DNA from: Pseudomonas gingeri
Lineage (GTDB): Bacteria > Pseudomonadota > Gammaproteobacteria > Pseudomonadales > Pseudomonadaceae
Length of the DNA stretch: 64,000 nt
Direction of reading: 5' to 3'
NCBI RefSeq assembly: GCF_013385425.1
Contig: NZ_JACAQA010000038.1
Span: 1 to 64,000, forward strand
The notes beneath the pieces were generated by a model, which was given only the letters and a program-made list of their open reading frames with translations, had not been told where the DNA came from and did no database searches. Below are positions 61,698 to 64,000 of the stretch, one piece after another; position 1 is the stretch's first letter; each line of letters starts with the position of its first letter. The position numbers and the translations under genes were made by a program.

Positions 61698-62623
61698 ACG
61701 CCGTCGACTACACCTCCTTCGCCGATGCCTGGGAAAGCCGCGCCAGCATCCGCACCCGCCCACGGCGCCTGCTCGAGGACGACGATCGGCTGATCTATCC
61801 CCTGAGCCGCCAGCCCCTGGTCAGCAGCGAGAGTTTCCTCACCCTGTGTCCGGAGCAGCGGGATTTCGTGCTGCTGCAGAGCCTCTACAAATTCATCAAT
61901 GACGTGGTGATTTTCGAGACCGATATCGTCGACCGCACCGCCCGCAGCATTGCCAAGGGGCGCTTCCCGATCCGCTTTCCGTTCGCCTGTCGTTATGACG
62001 CCATGACCGTGGTGGTGGACGAGGACTATCACGCCCTGGTGGCCATGGACTTCATGCAGCAGACCGTGGCCATGACCGGCATCGAACCCCTTGAGCTGCC
62101 CGAGGAAATCGAACTGAGCCGGGCGATCCCGGCGGCCATGGGGATGGCCCCCGAGCACCTGCAAGCGGCCATGGAGCTGATCTGCGTGGCGATCTCGGAA
62201 AACACCGTGACCAACGATGTCGCGGCCTTTGCCAAGGACGACACGATCAAACCCTCGATCAAGGGCCTGATGGCCGACCACCTGCTCGACGAAGGCCGGC
62301 ATGCCGGGTTCTGGACGCGCCTGGTGCGGATCTACTGGCAGACCGCGAGTGAGGACGACCGCGACCTGATCGCGCAGATCCTGCCGGTGTTCATCGTCCA
62401 TTACCTGACCAACGACATCCAGAAAGCCTTCGACTTCCGCGTGATCGAGCACCTGCCGGTGAGCGAGGCGATTCGCCAGGAACTCAGGCGCGAGGCATTG
62501 GGGCTGGCGTATCCGATCAATCGCCACCATCCGCTGGTGATCAATATCGTGCGCTTTCTGCGTAACAGCTCGCTGCTCGATTCGCCCTGTGTTCAGGACG
62601 CCTTGAGCGACTACCTGATCTAG
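61694..62623 (+). CDS. mgoC: AurF-like di-iron N-oxygenase, MgoC/PvfB type
   Basis: 309 residues starting in the ATGA overlap with the previous gene. All seven ligands of the AurF di-iron site can be placed: Glu75 (FET), Glu110 and His113 (DEDYH), Glu169 (ISEN), His196, Glu200 and His203 (DHLLDEGRH). The spacings (35, 3, 59, 27, 4, 3) are essentially those I recall for AurF (E101, E136, H139, E196, H223, E227, H230). The enzyme should oxidise an amine nitrogen; in mgo/pvf/ham pathways the PvfB/HamC homologue makes the N-N-oxide precursor from an amino acid-derived amine. Confidence 0.92.
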   Translation: MNAVDYTSFADAWESRASIRTRPRRLLEDDDRLIYPLSRQPLVSSESFLTLCPEQRDFVLLQSLYKFINDVVIFETDIVDRTARSIAKGRFPIRFPFACRYDAMTVVVDEDYHALVAMDFMQQTVAMTGIEPLELPEEIELSRAIPAAMGMAPEHLQAAMELICVAISENTVTNDVAAFAKDDTIKPSIKGLMADHLLDEGRHAGFWTRLVRIYWQTASEDDRDLIAQILPVFIVHYLTNDIQKAFDFRVIEHLPVSEAIRQELRREALGLAYPINRHHPLVINIVRFLRNSSLLDSPCVQDALSDYLI

Positions 62624-62637
62624 CCAAGGAGATCATC

Positions 62638-64000
62638 ATGAGACGTCTCACCCTTTTGCTCGTCGGCAGCAGCCAGGCGCTGGATGAATTGCTCCGCGAG
62701 CTGGAACAGCACGGTCATTCGATTCAACGCCTGAGTCACGCACAGGCCATCGAAGCACAACCGCCGGGCGCGGCGGATCTGTTGATCGAAGATGGCAGCC
62801 TGGTGCTGCCCACCAGTTGGCGGCGCGACCTCGGCGCCTGCATTCACCTGGCCCTGCGCCTGGAACAAGGGCCCGTGGCGCCCCAGGGCCTGCCCGCACT
62901 CAGCCTGCTTTGTCGGCTGGTCGAGGATGCCGGTAGCCGCCTGATCCAGCGCCTGGGGGTTGATCAGGACGGCTCCGGAAACGGCCAGGCGCTACGCCTC
63001 GCCGCAGTCCAGGCATTGGTGGAGCGGGTGGCCTTGCAGGTCAGCCGCTATTCCCGCGACGCCGATTACTTTGCCGAGGCCGCCACGTTGCCATCGGCGT
63101 CGGAGCACCCGGAACAGGATCTGCGCAGGCTTGAGACGCTGGCTTTCGAACACCGTCTCAACCAGACCGCCCGCCCCGAGTTGCTGGCCCTGGCCCAGGT
63201 GTCGGTCATCGAGCATATCGAAAGCAGCCTGCTGCGTTTCGCCGAACGCCCCGCGCTGACCCTGGACGGGGTGTCGCTGACCTACCGGGAACTGCACGAC
63301 CTGAGCCGGACGATCCAGCAAAGTCTGCTGGCCCGGCTCGATGCCCTGGGACCGTTCACCGAACCGCCGGTGATCGGGCTCTGCCAGCACAAGAGCCCCG
63401 CGCTGTACGCCAGCATCCTGGCGATTCTCGGGGCCGGCGCGGTGTATCTGCCGCTGGACCCGGGCCACCCGCTGCAACGCCAACTGTTCGTTCTCAAGGA
63501 TGCCGGCGCCAGCCTGCTGCTGCATGACGGACAATCTTCCCTGGCCGAACAGCTGCCGGCCCTGGATGTCCGTGGCCTGGCGCAAAAACCGACTGATCAG
63601 CCCCTGGTGCGCCAGGCACGCGCCCCCCAGGCACCCTGCCTGGCGCTCTATACCTCGGGCACCACCGGACAGCCCAAGGGCGTGCTGCTCAGCCAGCACA
63701 ACCTCAGCCACTTCACCGCCTGGTATGCCGACTATGTGCAGCTCAGCGAAACCAGTCGGGTGCTGCAATTCTCCACCCTGAGTTTCGACTCGTCGCTGAT
63801 CGACATCTTCCCGACCCTGGTCAGCGGCGCGGCGCTGGTGGTGCCGACTGAAGACCAGCGTCGCGATCCCTTGCAACTGTTGGCGCTGATTCGCGGGCAA
63901 CGGCTCAGCCATGCCTTCCTGCCGCCGGCACTGCTGAGTATCCTGCCGCTGGACACGCCCCTGGGCCTGAGCCATGTGATGACCGGCGGTGACGTGTGCG
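62638..64000 (+). CDS. mgoA: NRPS, MgoA/PvfC type (3' end outside window)
   Basis: 454 codons are visible before the window ends. AAGGAG lies six bases before the ATG. Residues 1-190 form an N-terminal extension (TLLLVGSSQALDELLRELEQ at the start) without NRPS motifs. An adenylation domain follows: LTYRELHDLS (A1/A2 region), GAGAVYLPLDPGHP, the A3 phosphate loop LYTSGTTGQPKGV at about 338-350, and FSTLSFDSSLID, VMTGGD. In known relatives the chain continues with a carrier protein and a reductase domain (A-T-R) activating Val or Leu; that part is not in view. Third gene of the operon, 14 bases after the N-oxygenase. Confidence 0.9.
   Translation, partial: MRRLTLLLVGSSQALDELLRELEQHGHSIQRLSHAQAIEAQPPGAADLLIEDGSLVLPTSWRRDLGACIHLALRLEQGPVAPQGLPALSLLCRLVEDAGSRLIQRLGVDQDGSGNGQALRLAAVQALVERVALQVSRYSRDADYFAEAATLPSASEHPEQDLRRLETLAFEHRLNQTARPELLALAQVSVIEHIESSLLRFAERPALTLDGVSLTYRELHDLSRTIQQSLLARLDALGPFTEPPVIGLCQHKSPALYASILAILGAGAVYLPLDPGHPLQRQLFVLKDAGASLLLHDGQSSLAEQLPALDVRGLAQKPTDQPLVRQARAPQAPCLALYTSGTTGQPKGVLLSQHNLSHFTAWYADYVQLSETSRVLQFSTLSFDSSLIDIFPTLVSGAALVVPTEDQRRDPLQLLALIRGQRLSHAFLPPALLSILPLDTPLGLSHVMTGGDVC

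Overview
The window looks like chromosomal DNA of a fluorescent-group Pseudomonas. The evidence is high GC coding sequence with long antisense shadow frames, REP elements built on the core GTAGGAGC...GCTCCTAC, a PgaABCD exopolysaccharide operon, Pseudomonas-type small proteins (DUF3077-like, DUF6124, DUF2789), a DUF6543-type large toxin-like protein, and an mgo/pvf-type biosynthetic operon at the right edge. Assignments come from reading sequence and motifs; no database search was possible.

Layout. 0.2-1.6 kb holds two lower-GC accessory genes. 2.1-7.4 kb is a 1758-residue toxin-like protein with its own terminator. 7.5-13.9 kb is pgaDCBA, all on the minus strand. Directly upstream on the same strand lie a CHASE2 sensor kinase and a FecR-domain protein (14.0-17.4 kb). 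A four-hairpin candidate small RNA, a small membrane protein and a divergent OmpR-family regulator follow (17.5-18.9 kb). Tandem 10-bp sites tie the regulator to both promoters. 18.9-21.3 kb has a DUF945 protein and a membrane protein. 21.4-26.5 kb is a MarR-controlled tripartite efflux operon of the AaeAB type. 26.6-30.1 kb has a broken DUF3077-like copy, DUF2789, YbaK, NfeD and a slipin.

30.1-51.4 kb is the largest coherent accessory block. It contains a 2015-residue DUF4347/Ig-repeat surface protein carrying an N-terminal LEPRMLF motif, a TolC-type outer membrane protein, an Asp/Asn beta-hydroxylase, two sulfotransferases, a family-39-like glycosyltransferase, a tail-collar (MdpB-like) protein, a DUF6916 protein, an acetyltransferase, an M50-peptidase/HlyD fusion, a GAF/HlyD fusion, a third HlyD protein, a 725-residue exported protein and a DUF3142 protein. 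No ABC ATPase is present in this block. I read it as a candidate non-canonical export and modification system for a giant surface protein.

51.4-52.1 kb has a strongly structured leader in front of a DUF6124 gene. 52.3-54.8 kb is a PAS-PAS-GAF-GGDEF-EAL protein with SGDEF in place of GGDEF. 55.1-58.8 kb is a tauDABC-like sulfonate uptake operon with a divergent GntR regulator. After an AT-rich 870-bp spacer, 60.9-64.0 kb starts an operon of a DUF3050 haem-oxygenase-like protein, an AurF-like di-iron N-oxygenase with all seven expected metal ligands, and an NRPS cut by the window edge. This is the gene order of mgoBCA/pvfABC, which makes diazeniumdiolate-type signals (leudiazen/valdiazen family).

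Several modules point to surface life: PNAG polysaccharide, a giant adhesin, c-di-GMP turnover, and a small-molecule signal known in relatives to control virulence-related metabolites.
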